From assembly GCA_947573795.1 (NCBI GenBank), contig CANPHE010000002.1, positions 49,019 through 113,018 of the forward strand: a stretch of 64,000 nucleotides of DNA, written 5' to 3'. The translations under genes and the position numbers were made by a program. Source of the stretch: an uncultured Alistipes sp. Lineage in GTDB: Bacteria; Bacteroidota; Bacteroidia; Bacteroidales; Rikenellaceae. A model generated the notes under the pieces. It searched no databases and was not told where the DNA came from. It worked only from the letters and a program-made list of their open reading frames with translations. Shown here piece by piece: positions 17,599 to 26,027 of this stretch (position 1 is its first letter; each line of letters starts with the position of its first letter).

Positions 17599-17633
17599 CA
17601 AAGGTAGAAAATTTTTTCGCTCTTTGGAACAAC
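17599..17633 (-). promoter_or_regulatory. Promoter of the structured RNA
   Basis: On the minus strand, GTTG at 17630-17633 and TACCTTTG at 17599-17606, 23 bp apart, point into the RNA. Confidence 0.55.
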
Positions 17634-17705
17634 ACCCGCATGGAGTATCGCGTAAAAACGGGTGAATTTAGGAAGAGGAAGCAATTATATATGCCCCTCA
17701 CGGTA

Positions 17706-17804
17706 TTTTGCCCTCGCTTATTCGTACTTTGGCTCCGCCGAAGATACTTCCGCTCGGCAATGTTCCAATAAATTTGACATTACCCTCGTTTATTCGTATC
17801 TTTA
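17706..17804 (+). promoter_or_regulatory. Promoter-bearing repeat (family A, copy 2) before PBP1A
   Basis: Contains TTTG at 17773-17776, then 20 bp, then TATCTTTA at 17797-17804, 18 nt before the PBP1A ATG. Upstream is a second partial unit (CCCTCGCTTATTCGTACTTTG) and the hairpin GGCTCCGCCGAAGATA. It closely matches the repeat at 22727-22871. The final base of the -7 box is A instead of the usual G. Confidence 0.65.
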
Positions 17805-17822
17805 CCCCCAAAATACGGCATC

Positions 17823-20237
17823 ATGGAAACGAAACATAAGACGGCCATCGGGCCGAAAACGATAAAATGGATATGGATCGCGGCATTCGCCCCGATCGCC
17901 CTGGTGGCGGGACTGCTGCTACTCACCCTCGCAGGGGCCTTCGGACGACTCCCGTCGTTCGAGGAGTTGGAAAATCCCCGCAGCAACCTCGCCACGGAAA
18001 TCTATTCCGCGGACGGGAAGGTGATCGGTACATTCTTCGTGCAAAACCGCTCCTATGTGCAGTACGCCGATCTTTATCCGGCCGATTCGACGCTCCATAT
18101 TCGGTTGGGCGATCATGAAGTCCCGCCCATCGTCGCGGCCCTCATCTCGACCGAAGATGCGCGTTTTCGCAGCCATTCGGGCATCGACATCCCGTCGCTG
18201 GCCCGCGTAGCCTTCAAGACCCTGTTGTTGCAAAACACCTCGCAGGGCGGCGGCTCGACCATCACGCAGCAGTTGGCCAAGAATCTTTTTCCCCGCGATA
18301 CGGTCCGCAACCGCGGCCGGATCGTCCGTTCGGCGAAACTCGTAACGTCGAAACTCAAAGAGTGGATCACGGCCCTCAAGCTCGAATACAACTACACGAA
18401 GGAGGAGATCGCCGCAATGTACCTCAACACCGTAGAATACGGTTCGAACGCCTACGGCATCAAATCCGCAGCGCACACCTTCTTCAACAAGGAACCCGAG
18501 GAGCTCAACGTGCAGGAAGCCGCCATGCTCGTGGGCGTGGTCAACGCTCCGACGCGCTATTCGCCTGTACGCAACCCCGATAACGCACTGGCGCGCCGCA
18601 ACCTCGTACTGGGACGCATGCGCCAGGCCGGAGCCCTCTCGCAGAAACAGTGCGACTCGATTTCGGCGCTTCCGATCGTGCTGAACTACAAACCCGTATC
18701 GCACAACGAAGGTTCGGCGACCTATTTCCGCGAAATGCTGCGCCTGGTGATGACGGCCGAGCGTCCGCGCCGGGGGCAGTTCTACAACGAATGGGACTAC
18801 GACCAGGCCGTCCGTGAATACGAGAACAATCCGCTCTACGGCTGGTGCCACAAGAACACGAAAGCCGACGGTACGCCCTACAACATCTACCGCGACGGAC
18901 TGAAAATCTACACGACGATCGATTCCTCGATGCAGAGCTACGCCGAGCAGGCCGTACAGAAGCAGATGGAGAGCGTCATACAGCCCGCGATGGATGCCCA
19001 GTACAAGCGTACGAAGGTGCTTTTCGTGGATGCCGACCGCGAGGAGCAGGAGCGCATCATGCGTCACGCCGTACGTTATTCGGACCGTTACCGAGAAATG
19101 AAAAACGCCGGAGCCAGCGAAAAGGAAATTCTCGCCGCATTCGACCGTCCCTGCAAAATGAAGGTCTTCACCTACAAGGGCGAGCGCGACACGACGATGA
19201 CGCCGCGCGATTCGATCCTCCACCACAAACGGATCATGCGCGCGGCATTCGTGGCCCTCGATCCCCGTTCGGGACATGTCAAAGCCTATGTCGGCGGCCC
19301 CAATTTCCGCTATTTCAAATACGACATGGCCAAGCAGGGCAAGCGGCAGATCGGTTCGACGATCAAACCCTTCATCTACACCTTCGCCATCGACCACCTG
19401 GGATTCACCCCCTGCACGACGGTGCCCAACCTCCCGACCACGATCGAGACGGCCAACGGCACGGCCTGGTCGCCGAAGGAGGCCGGAAAGGTCGAGTACG
19501 ACGGTGTGCCGCATCCGCTCAGCTGGGGACTCGCCCGCAGCCGCAACAACTATTCGGCCTGGATCATGAAGCAGGCGAAGCAGCCCGAGGCCGTGGCCGA
19601 CTTCATCCACAACATGGGTATTCGCAGTTATATCGATCCCGTCCCGGCGCTGTGTCTGGGTACGTCGGAATCGAACGTCTTCGAGATGGTGAGCGCCTTC
19701 TCGACCTTCGCCAACGAGGGCGTGCACACCGACCCGATCTTCGTCACGCGTATCGAGGACCGGCAGGGCAACCTCATCGCCAGCTTCATCCCCCAATCGC
19801 AGGACGCCATCAGTGAACGCACCGCCTACACGATGCTCACGATGCTGCGGGGCGTCGTCAATTCCGGAACGGCCGGGCGTCTGAACTGGGGCTACGGCAT
19901 GAAAGAGGTCGAGCTGGGCGGTAAAACCGGAACCTCGAACAAGAACCGCGACGCCTGGTTCATGTGCGTAGCGCCGCGGCTCGTCGCGGGAGCCTGGGTC
20001 GGCGGCGAAGATCAGTCGGTGCACCTGCTGGCGCGCGGCGAAGGCAGCGTCGCGGCCCTGCCGATCGTCGGAGAGTTCCTCCAGAAAGTCTACGACAACG
20101 GCAGTCTGGGTGTCGACCGCACGGATCGCTTTATCCGTCCGACGCTTATGCCCGAATACGACTGCGAGGAGAAGGGCGAAAGCTACGAACCGACCGGAAG
20201 CGTCGGTTCGACGGCGGAAGACGAGTTTTTCGACTGA
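17823..20237 (+). CDS. Bifunctional penicillin-binding protein 1A
   Basis: 804 residues. N-terminal membrane anchor (about 15-40), GT51 glycosyltransferase domain (STEDARFRSHSGID, GGSTITQQLAKN), then a class A transpeptidase domain with SxxK as GSTIKPF (about residue 511), SxN as SRNNYS, and KTG as GGKTGTSN (about residue 700). It polymerises and cross-links peptidoglycan at the periplasmic face of the inner membrane. Expression probably comes from the repeat-borne promoter just upstream. Annotated names vary (mrcA/ponA). Confidence 0.96.
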   Translation: METKHKTAIGPKTIKWIWIAAFAPIALVAGLLLLTLAGAFGRLPSFEELENPRSNLATEIYSADGKVIGTFFVQNRSYVQYADLYPADSTLHIRLGDHEVPPIVAALISTEDARFRSHSGIDIPSLARVAFKTLLLQNTSQGGGSTITQQLAKNLFPRDTVRNRGRIVRSAKLVTSKLKEWITALKLEYNYTKEEIAAMYLNTVEYGSNAYGIKSAAHTFFNKEPEELNVQEAAMLVGVVNAPTRYSPVRNPDNALARRNLVLGRMRQAGALSQKQCDSISALPIVLNYKPVSHNEGSATYFREMLRLVMTAERPRRGQFYNEWDYDQAVREYENNPLYGWCHKNTKADGTPYNIYRDGLKIYTTIDSSMQSYAEQAVQKQMESVIQPAMDAQYKRTKVLFVDADREEQERIMRHAVRYSDRYREMKNAGASEKEILAAFDRPCKMKVFTYKGERDTTMTPRDSILHHKRIMRAAFVALDPRSGHVKAYVGGPNFRYFKYDMAKQGKRQIGSTIKPFIYTFAIDHLGFTPCTTVPNLPTTIETANGTAWSPKEAGKVEYDGVPHPLSWGLARSRNNYSAWIMKQAKQPEAVADFIHNMGIRSYIDPVPALCLGTSESNVFEMVSAFSTFANEGVHTDPIFVTRIEDRQGNLIASFIPQSQDAISERTAYTMLTMLRGVVNSGTAGRLNWGYGMKEVELGGKTGTSNKNRDAWFMCVAPRLVAGAWVGGEDQSVHLLARGEGSVAALPIVGEFLQKVYDNGSLGVDRTDRFIRPTLMPEYDCEEKGESYEPTGSVGSTAEDEFFD

Positions 20238-20363
20238 TATACCACAACGTCGGTGATTCGAAACCCGGAACTGCCCCGAATTCGAGCGGGAGCAGCATTA
20301 TGAATATGACGGCAGGCCGAAACGCCCCCGACAAATACAACCAATATTAAAAAAGGTAGCTTA

Positions 20364-21356
20364 ATGAGAATCGCAATCGTCGGCGCGAGCGGCGCCGTAG
20401 GGCAGGAATTTCTGCGTATTCTGGAGCAGCATCCGCTTCCGATCGATGAACTGCTGCTGTTCGGGTCCGAACGCAGCGCCGGACGCACCTGCATGTTCCG
20501 AGGCCAGGAGATAACCATCAAACTGCTGCAACACAATGACGACTTCAAGGGGGTGGATTTTGCCCTCACGTCGGCCGGAGCGGGAACTTCGCGCGAATTC
20601 GCCGAGACGATCACGCGCTACGGCGCCGTGATGATCGATAATTCGAGCGCCTTCCGCATGGACGACGATGTACCCCTGGTCGTACCCGAGGTAAACCCCG
20701 AGGATGCGAAAAACGCGCCGCGCCGCATCATCGCCAATCCCAATTGCACGACGATTCAGATGGTCGTGGCACTCAATGCGCTCGAACGCCTCTCGCACAT
20801 CCGGCGCGTGCATGTCTCGACCTACCAGTCGGCCAGCGGCGCCGGAGCTGCCGCCATGACCGAGTTGGAGACGCAATACGCCCAGCTGACAGCCGGGCAG
20901 CAACCGACGGTCGAGAAGTTTGCCTTCCAGTTGGCCTACAACGTCATTCCGCATATCGACGTATTCACCGACAACGACTACACGAAGGAGGAGATGAAGA
21001 TGTTCCACGAAACGCGGAAGATCATGCACTCCGACGTGCGGGTGTCGGCCACCTGCGTACGCGTTCCCGTGATGCGCGCCCACTCGGAGAGCGTCTGGGT
21101 CGAGACGCAGCGCCCGATCACGGTCGAGGAGGCCCGCGCGGCATTCGCCGCAGCTCCGGGCGTGGTACTGATGGATGCTCCGGCCGAGAAAGTCTACCCT
21201 ATGCCGCTTTTCCTGGCCGGCAAGGACCCTGTGTACGTCGGCCGCATCCGTCGAGACCTGACTTGCGACAACGGACTGACATTCTGGTGCGTAAGCGACC
21301 AAATCCGCAAAGGCGCCGCACTCAACGCCGTGCAGATTCTCGAAACGTTGCTCTAA
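20364..21356 (+). CDS. asd: Aspartate-semialdehyde dehydrogenase
   Basis: 330 residues. Reduces aspartyl phosphate to aspartate semialdehyde with NADPH, the branch point to lysine/diaminopimelate, threonine and methionine. Seen: [20 protein letters not shown] (nucleotide binding), the catalytic Cys in NPNCTTIQ (about residue 126), and the [14 protein letters not shown] segment. It follows PBP1A by 126 nt on the same strand; diaminopimelate from this pathway feeds the wall that PBP1A builds, but co-transcription is not certain. Confidence 0.97.
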   Translation: MRIAIVGASGAVGQEFLRILEQHPLPIDELLLFGSERSAGRTCMFRGQEITIKLLQHNDDFKGVDFALTSAGAGTSREFAETITRYGAVMIDNSSAFRMDDDVPLVVPEVNPEDAKNAPRRIIANPNCTTIQMVVALNALERLSHIRRVHVSTYQSASGAGAAAMTELETQYAQLTAGQQPTVEKFAFQLAYNVIPHIDVFTDNDYTKEEMKMFHETRKIMHSDVRVSATCVRVPVMRAHSESVWVETQRPITVEEARAAFAAAPGVVLMDAPAEKVYPMPLFLAGKDPVYVGRIRRDLTCDNGLTFWCVSDQIRKGAALNAVQILETLL

Positions 21357-21433
21357 TTGGGGAAACCGCTTCGCGCAATCGTGCGGCGCATGCTGCCGAC
21401 ACGACGAGCCCACCGAATCAGATGGTTCCAGCG

Positions 21434-21468
21434 AAAAAGGCTGTCCGATCATTTCGGACAGCCTTTTT
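21434..21468. terminator. Bidirectional terminator between asd and the SGNH hydrolase
   Basis: AAAAAGGCTGTCCG pairs with CGGACAGCCTTTTT around a short loop, with A and T runs on both sides, between convergent genes. Confidence 0.9.
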
Positions 21469-21490
21469 CGTTGGTCATCATTCCGCCGGA

Positions 21491-22588
21491 TCAGCGGATA
21501 CCGTAGCGACGCAGGATTTTGGCGACCTTGGGTTCGAGGTATTCGGCCATGTGCATGAATCCTTCGTCCGACGGATGGCTGCCATCCACCGTACCGAGGT
21601 GGTTGGTGCCGATCATCCCCTTCGAATCGATGAAATAGATGTTCTTGTCCTTTTTCATCAATGCCTTCACGCCTTCCTCGGCCGCAGCACGCTTCTCTTC
21701 CTCGAATTTCCGCAAACGCTCGTTGAAATTCGTAGTTTCGCGCACCTCGGTCTGAATAAAAATCAACGGCGTAGTGGGATGCGCCCGGCGGACCGTCTCG
21801 ACGAAGGGCACCAGCCGCTCGCGAATCTCCGCACCCGAAGGATTCGAGAACGCGTCGAACAGGAACGCATCGGCCTCCATTTCGGCAAGCATGCGGGCGA
21901 ATTCGGGCTGAAGTTTGCAATTTCCGCTGAACCCGAGGTTCAGGAAGTCGATTCCCAGGTCGCGCTGCATGCGCGCCGTATAGGTCATACCGGCACGTCC
22001 CGCAGCGGCTCCGTGCGTAATGCTCGACCCGAGCACCACGACCTTATGGCGGAAGGGCGTCGGCGCGGCCTCGATCGTCGCGTCTGCATCCACGCCCAAT
22101 TCGAGCGAGAGCACTTTGTCCCACAAAGGCAGGTAGAGCAAGCAGTATTTCTCGCCTTCGGCCATGTTCTCCACCACGGCACTCTCGTGTTTGTCGGCAT
22201 TCATCTTCGGCCAGCCGAATCCGGCATAGACCCATTCCCCGTCGCGCTGGATATAGAGGTCGAGACCCTTACGGGCGATCGGAACCATATTGTGACCCAG
22301 CGACGTCCCCCCGGTAGTCCAGCGGGCACGGATCGTACGGCTGTCGGTGCGGAATACTACGGCCAGTCCGGTCGAATAGAGCGAATAACGCTTCACGGGT
22401 TGCCACAACTCGTACCGCGCGGTATCCACACGCTGAAACGGAGCGGGCGTCTCCATCGTCTTGCCGATAATGGTCAACGACGCGGCATCGACATAGCGCA
22501 ACTCTTTTTTCTTTTCGGCGCGGACTGCTCCGGCGCTCAGCATCAAGGCTCCGGCCACGAAGGCGGGAATCAATCGACGTAGGTTCAT
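21491..22588 (-). CDS. Secreted SGNH/GDSL hydrolase
   Basis: 365 residues. Signal peptide (GALMLSAGAVRA). The N-terminal half (about 30-180) is a beta-sandwich-like region rich in aromatic residues; the C-terminal half is an SGNH esterase: VVVLGSSITHG with the nucleophile Ser (block I), LGFSGN (block II Gly/Asn) and DGSHPSDEG with the catalytic Asp/His. This two-domain architecture (DUF4886-/GxSIxxG-type) is common in gut Bacteroidota and may deacetylate carbohydrates. A minus-strand TATCTTTG box lies at 22619-22626. Confidence 0.85.
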   Translation of the reverse strand: MNLRRLIPAFVAGALMLSAGAVRAEKKKELRYVDAASLTIIGKTMETPAPFQRVDTARYELWQPVKRYSLYSTGLAVVFRTDSRTIRARWTTGGTSLGHNMVPIARKGLDLYIQRDGEWVYAGFGWPKMNADKHESAVVENMAEGEKYCLLYLPLWDKVLSLELGVDADATIEAAPTPFRHKVVVLGSSITHGAAAGRAGMTYTARMQRDLGIDFLNLGFSGNCKLQPEFARMLAEMEADAFLFDAFSNPSGAEIRERLVPFVETVRRAHPTTPLIFIQTEVRETTNFNERLRKFEEEKRAAAEEGVKALMKKDKNIYFIDSKGMIGTNHLGTVDGSHPSDEGFMHMAEYLEPKVAKILRRYGIR

Positions 22589-22618
22589 GATAAATAGGAT
22601 GGGTTATTATAATATAGG

Positions 22619-22626
22619 CAAAGATA
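22619..22626 (-). promoter_or_regulatory. -7 box of the SGNH hydrolase promoter
   Basis: TATCTTTG on the minus strand, 30 nt before the ATG. Confidence 0.6.
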
Positions 22627-22726
22627 ACTTTTTTCGTCCGAATTGCGATGATTTATGCAAAGAATTTCACGCGCGTATTTTCGTCCGGGAGACGCTCGTG
22701 TTCCGGAAGAATCGCGATCTTTGGCT

Positions 22727-22871
22727 TTGCCGAAGATACTGCGTCTCGAAAAAAATGCAAACGAACTTGCTTTTTTCTCTCGGCTCATTCGTACTTTGGC
22801 TCCGCCGAAGATACTCCCGCTCGGCAATGCTCAAATAAATTTGGCATTGCCCTCGCTTATTCGTATCTTTG
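22727..22871 (+). promoter_or_regulatory. Double promoter-bearing repeat (family A, copy 3) before the DUF3127 gene
   Basis: Two tandem units: one from ATCTTTGGCTTTGCCGAAGATA, the other from CTTTGGCTCCGCCGAAGATA. The second ends in TTTG at 22840-22843, a 20-bp spacer and TATCTTTG at 22864-22871. The stretch 22600-22896 holds no other gene. Nearly identical to the copy before PBP1A and, inverted, to the one before pyrD. Confidence 0.7.
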
Positions 22872-22896
22872 TCCTCACACAAAAAAAGCAAATCTT

Positions 22897-23268
22897 ATGG
22901 AATTCGAAGGAACCGTTTACAGAATAATGCCCGTCACGAAAGGCACCTCGGCACGCGGCGAATGGCAGCGACAGGACGTCGTTTTCGAAATGAACGAAGG
23001 ATCGTTCACGCGTAAAATCTGCGTCACGTTCTTCAACAAGCCCGACGACGTAGCCCGACTGCGCGAGGGTGCAGCCTACACCGTATCGGTGAACATCGAG
23101 TCGCGCGAGTACAACGGACGCTGGTATACCGACATCCGTGCCTGGAGAATCCAGCCCAAACAGGCCGAAGCCCCCGCACCGATGCCCGACATGCCGCCGA
23201 TCGTCGAGGAGCCCGCTTACGCCTCCGCCCCGGCCGCTTCGGCCGAGGTCGACGACCTGCCGTTCTGA
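22897..23268 (+). CDS. DUF3127 protein with SSB-like C-terminal tip
   Basis: 123 residues from ATG 22897. The start MEFEGTVYRIMPVTKGTSARGEW and the sequence QDVVFE, ITFFNK-like VTFFNKPDD and YNGRWYTDIRAWRIQ match DUF3127, a predicted OB-fold family of unknown function in Bacteroidota. The last 25 residues are a Pro/Ala-rich linker ending EVDDLPF, an acidic tip with final Phe like that of single-stranded DNA-binding protein (DDDIPF), which recruits repair and replication partners. Inference: it may bind nucleic acid and SSB-partner proteins. A terminator follows at 23351-23386. Confidence 0.82.
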   Translation: MEFEGTVYRIMPVTKGTSARGEWQRQDVVFEMNEGSFTRKICVTFFNKPDDVARLREGAAYTVSVNIESREYNGRWYTDIRAWRIQPKQAEAPAPMPDMPPIVEEPAYASAPAASAEVDDLPF

Positions 23269-23350
23269 TCGGTCGATTCGGCCGAATCCGCTTCTGACGG
23301 AATGGTCGGAGCCTTTTTGGGGCTGCCCGACCGTCGGGACGATTTACCTT

Positions 23351-23386
23351 ACCCGGGAGACTTCCAGGTCTCTCGGGTGTTTTTTT
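23351..23386 (+). terminator. Terminator after the DUF3127 gene
   Basis: ACCCGGGAGAC pairs with GGTCTCTCGGGT, followed by a run of T (23379-23386). Confidence 0.9.
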
Positions 23387-23503
23387 AGAGAAATATGCCG
23401 TGAAACCATGCGAGTCTTCGCGGACTGCGATCCTCTGAAGAACTTTTCAACGCCGGGGCGTCGAAGATGATTGTTCCAGAGATCTGCGATCCTTTGGATC
23501 GCG

Positions 23504-23561
23504 CGAGCCGTAGCCTCCCGCCGCGGAGGCTCGCTTCGCTCACCCCACAGGCCACGACTCG
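23504..23561. repeat. Family B hairpin repeat
   Basis: CGAGCCGTAGCCT (23504-23516) pairs with AGGCCACGACTCG (23549-23561) at 11 of 13 positions. The interior GGAGGCTCGC..CGCTCACC is shared with 5007-5065. It is preceded by the same CCGAAGATGAT-like and GATCC..GGATCGCG motifs. Apart from this and the neighbouring TIR element I see no gene in 23390-23920. Confidence 0.65.
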
Positions 23562-23614
23562 CCCGCAATGGAACGGCAGCATTAACTATTAAAAGGCAAT
23601 TCTGAATTAATGAA

Positions 23615-23809
23615 GGTGATTATATACAATTGTACCTTTGCGATATATTCGGCTTGGCAACCTTAAGGATTGCACCCTAAGTCCCCTCCGAGGAGGGGAT
23701 TTAGGGGAGGGTCGGATTTATAAACGCAGCCGTTGGCTGCGAGACGCCGGCTGTCTGACGAGAAATCACGGTTGAAAAACCGGCAAGGGTAAAATTGTAT
23801 ATAGTCACC
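23615..23809. mobile_element. TIR element E2 (195 bp) with exact 8-bp target duplication
   Basis: Left end GGTGATTATATACAATTGT; the right end on the other strand is GGTGACTATATACAATTTT, so the inverted repeats match at 20 of 22 positions. TTAATGAA flanks both sides (23607-23614, 23810-23817). The interior has hairpins CCCCTCCGAGGAGGGG and CGCAGCCGTTGGCTGCG. It is nearly identical inside to E9 (61261-61455). No open reading frame of note; the cleanest copy in the window. Confidence 0.85.
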
Positions 23810-23923
23810 TTAATGAATTGCTCCGGCTTTTTGCCGAGCCCCCGGTGAAAGTTCGCTGCGATTACCCCACAAGCTGCGTCCCCCAACCGCCGAAAATAGC
23901 ACCGCCAAGCACCACAAACACAC

Positions 23924-23949
23924 AAAGGGCGCCCGATTGGACGCCCTTT
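23924..23949 (-). terminator. Hairpin after the rpmB-rpmG-DUF4295 cluster
   Basis: AAAGGGCG and CGCCCTTT form a stem 25 nt past the last stop on the minus strand; only a weak T stretch follows. Confidence 0.55.
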
Positions 23950-23973
23950 GTATTTAAGATCGCTCTTAAAATA

Positions 23974-24132
23974 CTATTTCTTCTCCTGGAAGAAATCTTT
24001 TACCTGGTCGTTGGGAATAACGCCTTCCTTGAACATGTAGGCACCGGTCTTCTCCGAACGGACCATCTTGATGCACTTCGTAAAGTTCTTACCCGTGCCG
24101 GTTTTCAGTGTTGCGACTACTTTCTTTGCCAT
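23974..24132 (-). CDS. DUF4295 protein (small ribosome-associated protein of Bacteroidota)
   Basis: 52 residues: MAKKVVATLKTGTGKNFTK at the start, then CIKMVRSEKTGAYMFKEG and VIPNDQVKDFF before a Lys-rich end. The short basic DUF4295 family always follows L28 and L33 in Bacteroidota. I recall that cryo-EM of a Flavobacterium ribosome revealed an extra large-subunit protein (bL38); this family is the likely match, but I cannot confirm that here. It lies 15 nt after rpmG in the same operon. Confidence 0.85.
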   Translation of the reverse strand: MAKKVVATLKTGTGKNFTKCIKMVRSEKTGAYMFKEGVIPNDQVKDFFQEKK

Positions 24133-24147
24133 AGCTTACTTTGCTGA

Positions 24148-24330
24148 CTATTTGATTTCACGATGAACGGTCACCCGCTTCAGATAGGGATTGTACTTCT
24201 TACGCTCCAGACGATCGGGGGTGTTCTTTTTGTTTTTGGTGGTGATGTAGCGCGACATGCCTGCAACACCGCTCTCCTTCTGTTCGGTGCACTCGAGGAT
24301 GACCTGAACTCTGTTACCTTTCTTTGCCAT
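24148..24330 (-). CDS. rpmG: Large-subunit ribosomal protein bL33
   Basis: 60 residues: [20 protein letters not shown], then [27 protein letters not shown], the bL33 signature. A single Cys remains, so this is the form without the zinc ribbon. It lies between rpmB and the DUF4295 gene with gaps of about 16 nt. Confidence 0.95.
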   Translation of the reverse strand: MAKKGNRVQVILECTEQKESGVAGMSRYITTKNKKNTPDRLERKKYNPYLKRVTVHREIK

Positions 24331-24346
24331 TTGTTACGAGGTGATT

Positions 24347-24580
24347 TTAGTAAACGGTCTTCGCTGCGGCAGCTTCGCGCAGAGCGACTGCAAGACCCTT
24401 CTTGTTGATGGTTTTCATACCGGCAGCCGATACCTTGAGGGTGATCCAGCGACCTTCCTCCTCAGACCAGAAACGCTTGGTTTTCAGATTGGGACTGAAC
24501 GTGCGCTTGGTCTTGTGGTGCGAGTGCGAGACGTTGTTTCCCACCATCGCGACCTTGCCTGTGATTTCGCAAACTTTCAT
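24347..24580 (-). CDS. rpmB: Large-subunit ribosomal protein bL28
   Basis: 77 residues: MKVCEITGKVAMVGNNVSHSHHKTKRTF and SEEEGRWITLKVSAAGMKTINKKG match bL28. First gene of rpmB-rpmG-DUF4295. The promoter is TATATTTG at 24623-24630 on the minus strand. Confidence 0.96.
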   Translation of the reverse strand: MKVCEITGKVAMVGNNVSHSHHKTKRTFSPNLKTKRFWSEEEGRWITLKVSAAGMKTINKKGLAVALREAAAAKTVY

Positions 24581-24622
24581 TGTCGTGGTTTATTGTAAAT
24601 TAAACTTCCCTTTGCGGGCGTG

Positions 24623-24630
24623 CAAATATA
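24623..24630 (-). promoter_or_regulatory. -7 box of the rpmB operon
   Basis: TATATTTG on the minus strand, 42 nt before rpmB, with TTGT about 20 bp further upstream. Confidence 0.6.
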
Positions 24631-24708
24631 CGATCTTTTTCTCCAAATAACAAGCCGCACGCAGCTTTTTTACCGATTCTGCGGAGACAATCGAACCGCG
24701 CACCCGTA

Positions 24709-25950
24709 TTACGCATCGCGCAACGCGTCGCGCAGCATCCCGATGGCGTATGCCGAAGCACGGTCGACGATCTGCCCGCGGTCGGTGCCGCACTGCCGGC
24801 ACACAGCTACGGTTCCTTCGGGTGTCGCCACGGCGATCCACACCGTACCGACGGGTTTGGCCTCCGTACCGCCCGTAGGCCCTGCGATTCCGGTCGTCGC
24901 CACGGCATAGTCGGCTCCCGCGAGACGGCGCACCCCTTCGGCCATCTGTCGGGCGACTTGCTCGCTGACAGCTCCGTAGCGGGCGATATCCGCCCCGTCG
25001 ACTCCTAATACCGATTCCTTGACGGCATTGGCGTAAGCCACGACCCCGCAGAGAAAGTAGGCCGAAGCCCCCGGCAGCGCTGTAAAACGCGACGCGATAG
25101 CGCCGCCCGTGCAGCTTTCGGCCACGGCGAGCGTCCGCCCCCGCTCGGTCAGCATGCGGTGAACGCACTCCTGGACGGTGGCCGTCTCGTAACCCACGAC
25201 GTATTGCGGAATCATCCCGCGCAATGCCTCGAACTGTCGTTCGATCTCCTCGGAGACGCTCTCCCCGTCGACCTCGTAAGCCGAGAGGCGCAGCCGCACG
25301 ACGCCCGGAGCGGGCAGATAGGCCAGTTTCAGATAGTCGGGCAACGCATCCTCCCACGGGGCGATCCGCTCGGCGAGCATCGATTCGGCCAATCCGGCGG
25401 TGATGAGCGTACGATGGACGATCTGCCGCAGGGCGAAGCGGGCCTTGAGCCGCGGCATCACCTCGTCCTGCATCAGGTGCTCCATTTCGAAGGGCACGCC
25501 GGGCAGCGAGACCAGCACGTGTCCGTCGCGTTCGAACCACATGCCCGGCGCCGTGCCGTGGGCATTGAAAAGCACCGTACAGCAGGCCGGAACCAGTGCT
25601 TGGGACTGATTCAGCGCGTTGAACCCGATGCCGCGGGCCGCGAGCATCCGCTCGACATGCTCCGAGACGCGCGCATCGACGACCAGTTCGCTGCCGAACA
25701 GTTCGGCGAGCGTACGTTTGGTGATGTCGTCCTTCGTGGGGCCGAGGCCCCCGGTGACGATCGTCACTTCGCAACTATCCAGGGCTCGTTCTATCGCAGC
25801 AACGATCTGCCCGCGGTCGTCGCCCACCGAGAGTTTCTCGTGCACGACGATTCCGGCGGCATTGAGGTGACGGGCGATCGATACGGAATTCGTATCGACG
25901 ATCTGACCGATGAGAATTTCATCGCCGATGGTGATGATCGTAGCGTTCAT
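24709..25950 (-). CDS. cinA: CinA family protein (competence/damage-inducible; NMN deamidase domain)
   Basis: 413 residues from ATG 25950. The N-terminal MoaB/MoCF-like domain (about 1-170) has IITIGDEILIGQIVDTNS and TGGLGPTKDD; the C-terminal domain (from about 255) has LAVAESCTGG and TTGIAGPTGGTEAKPVGTVW, the nicotinamide mononucleotide deamidase/pyrophosphatase-type signatures. The likely role is NAD-cycle salvage or nucleotide clean-up in the cytoplasm. Eighteen in-frame residues upstream of the chosen start do not resemble the family. Confidence 0.94.
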   Translation of the reverse strand: MNATIITIGDEILIGQIVDTNSVSIARHLNAAGIVVHEKLSVGDDRGQIVAAIERALDSCEVTIVTGGLGPTKDDITKRTLAELFGSELVVDARVSEHVERMLAARGIGFNALNQSQALVPACCTVLFNAHGTAPGMWFERDGHVLVSLPGVPFEMEHLMQDEVMPRLKARFALRQIVHRTLITAGLAESMLAERIAPWEDALPDYLKLAYLPAPGVVRLRLSAYEVDGESVSEEIERQFEALRGMIPQYVVGYETATVQECVHRMLTERGRTLAVAESCTGGAIASRFTALPGASAYFLCGVVAYANAVKESVLGVDGADIARYGAVSEQVARQMAEGVRRLAGADYAVATTGIAGPTGGTEAKPVGTVWIAVATPEGTVAVCRQCGTDRGQIVDRASAYAIGMLRDALRDA

Positions 25951-26027
25951 GGGGTTATGTTTGATAGCTATAAGGGAGAGGCTTCCGGTGCATCTTGCAG
26001 GCATCCGGGCAATCGGAAATTGAAATT

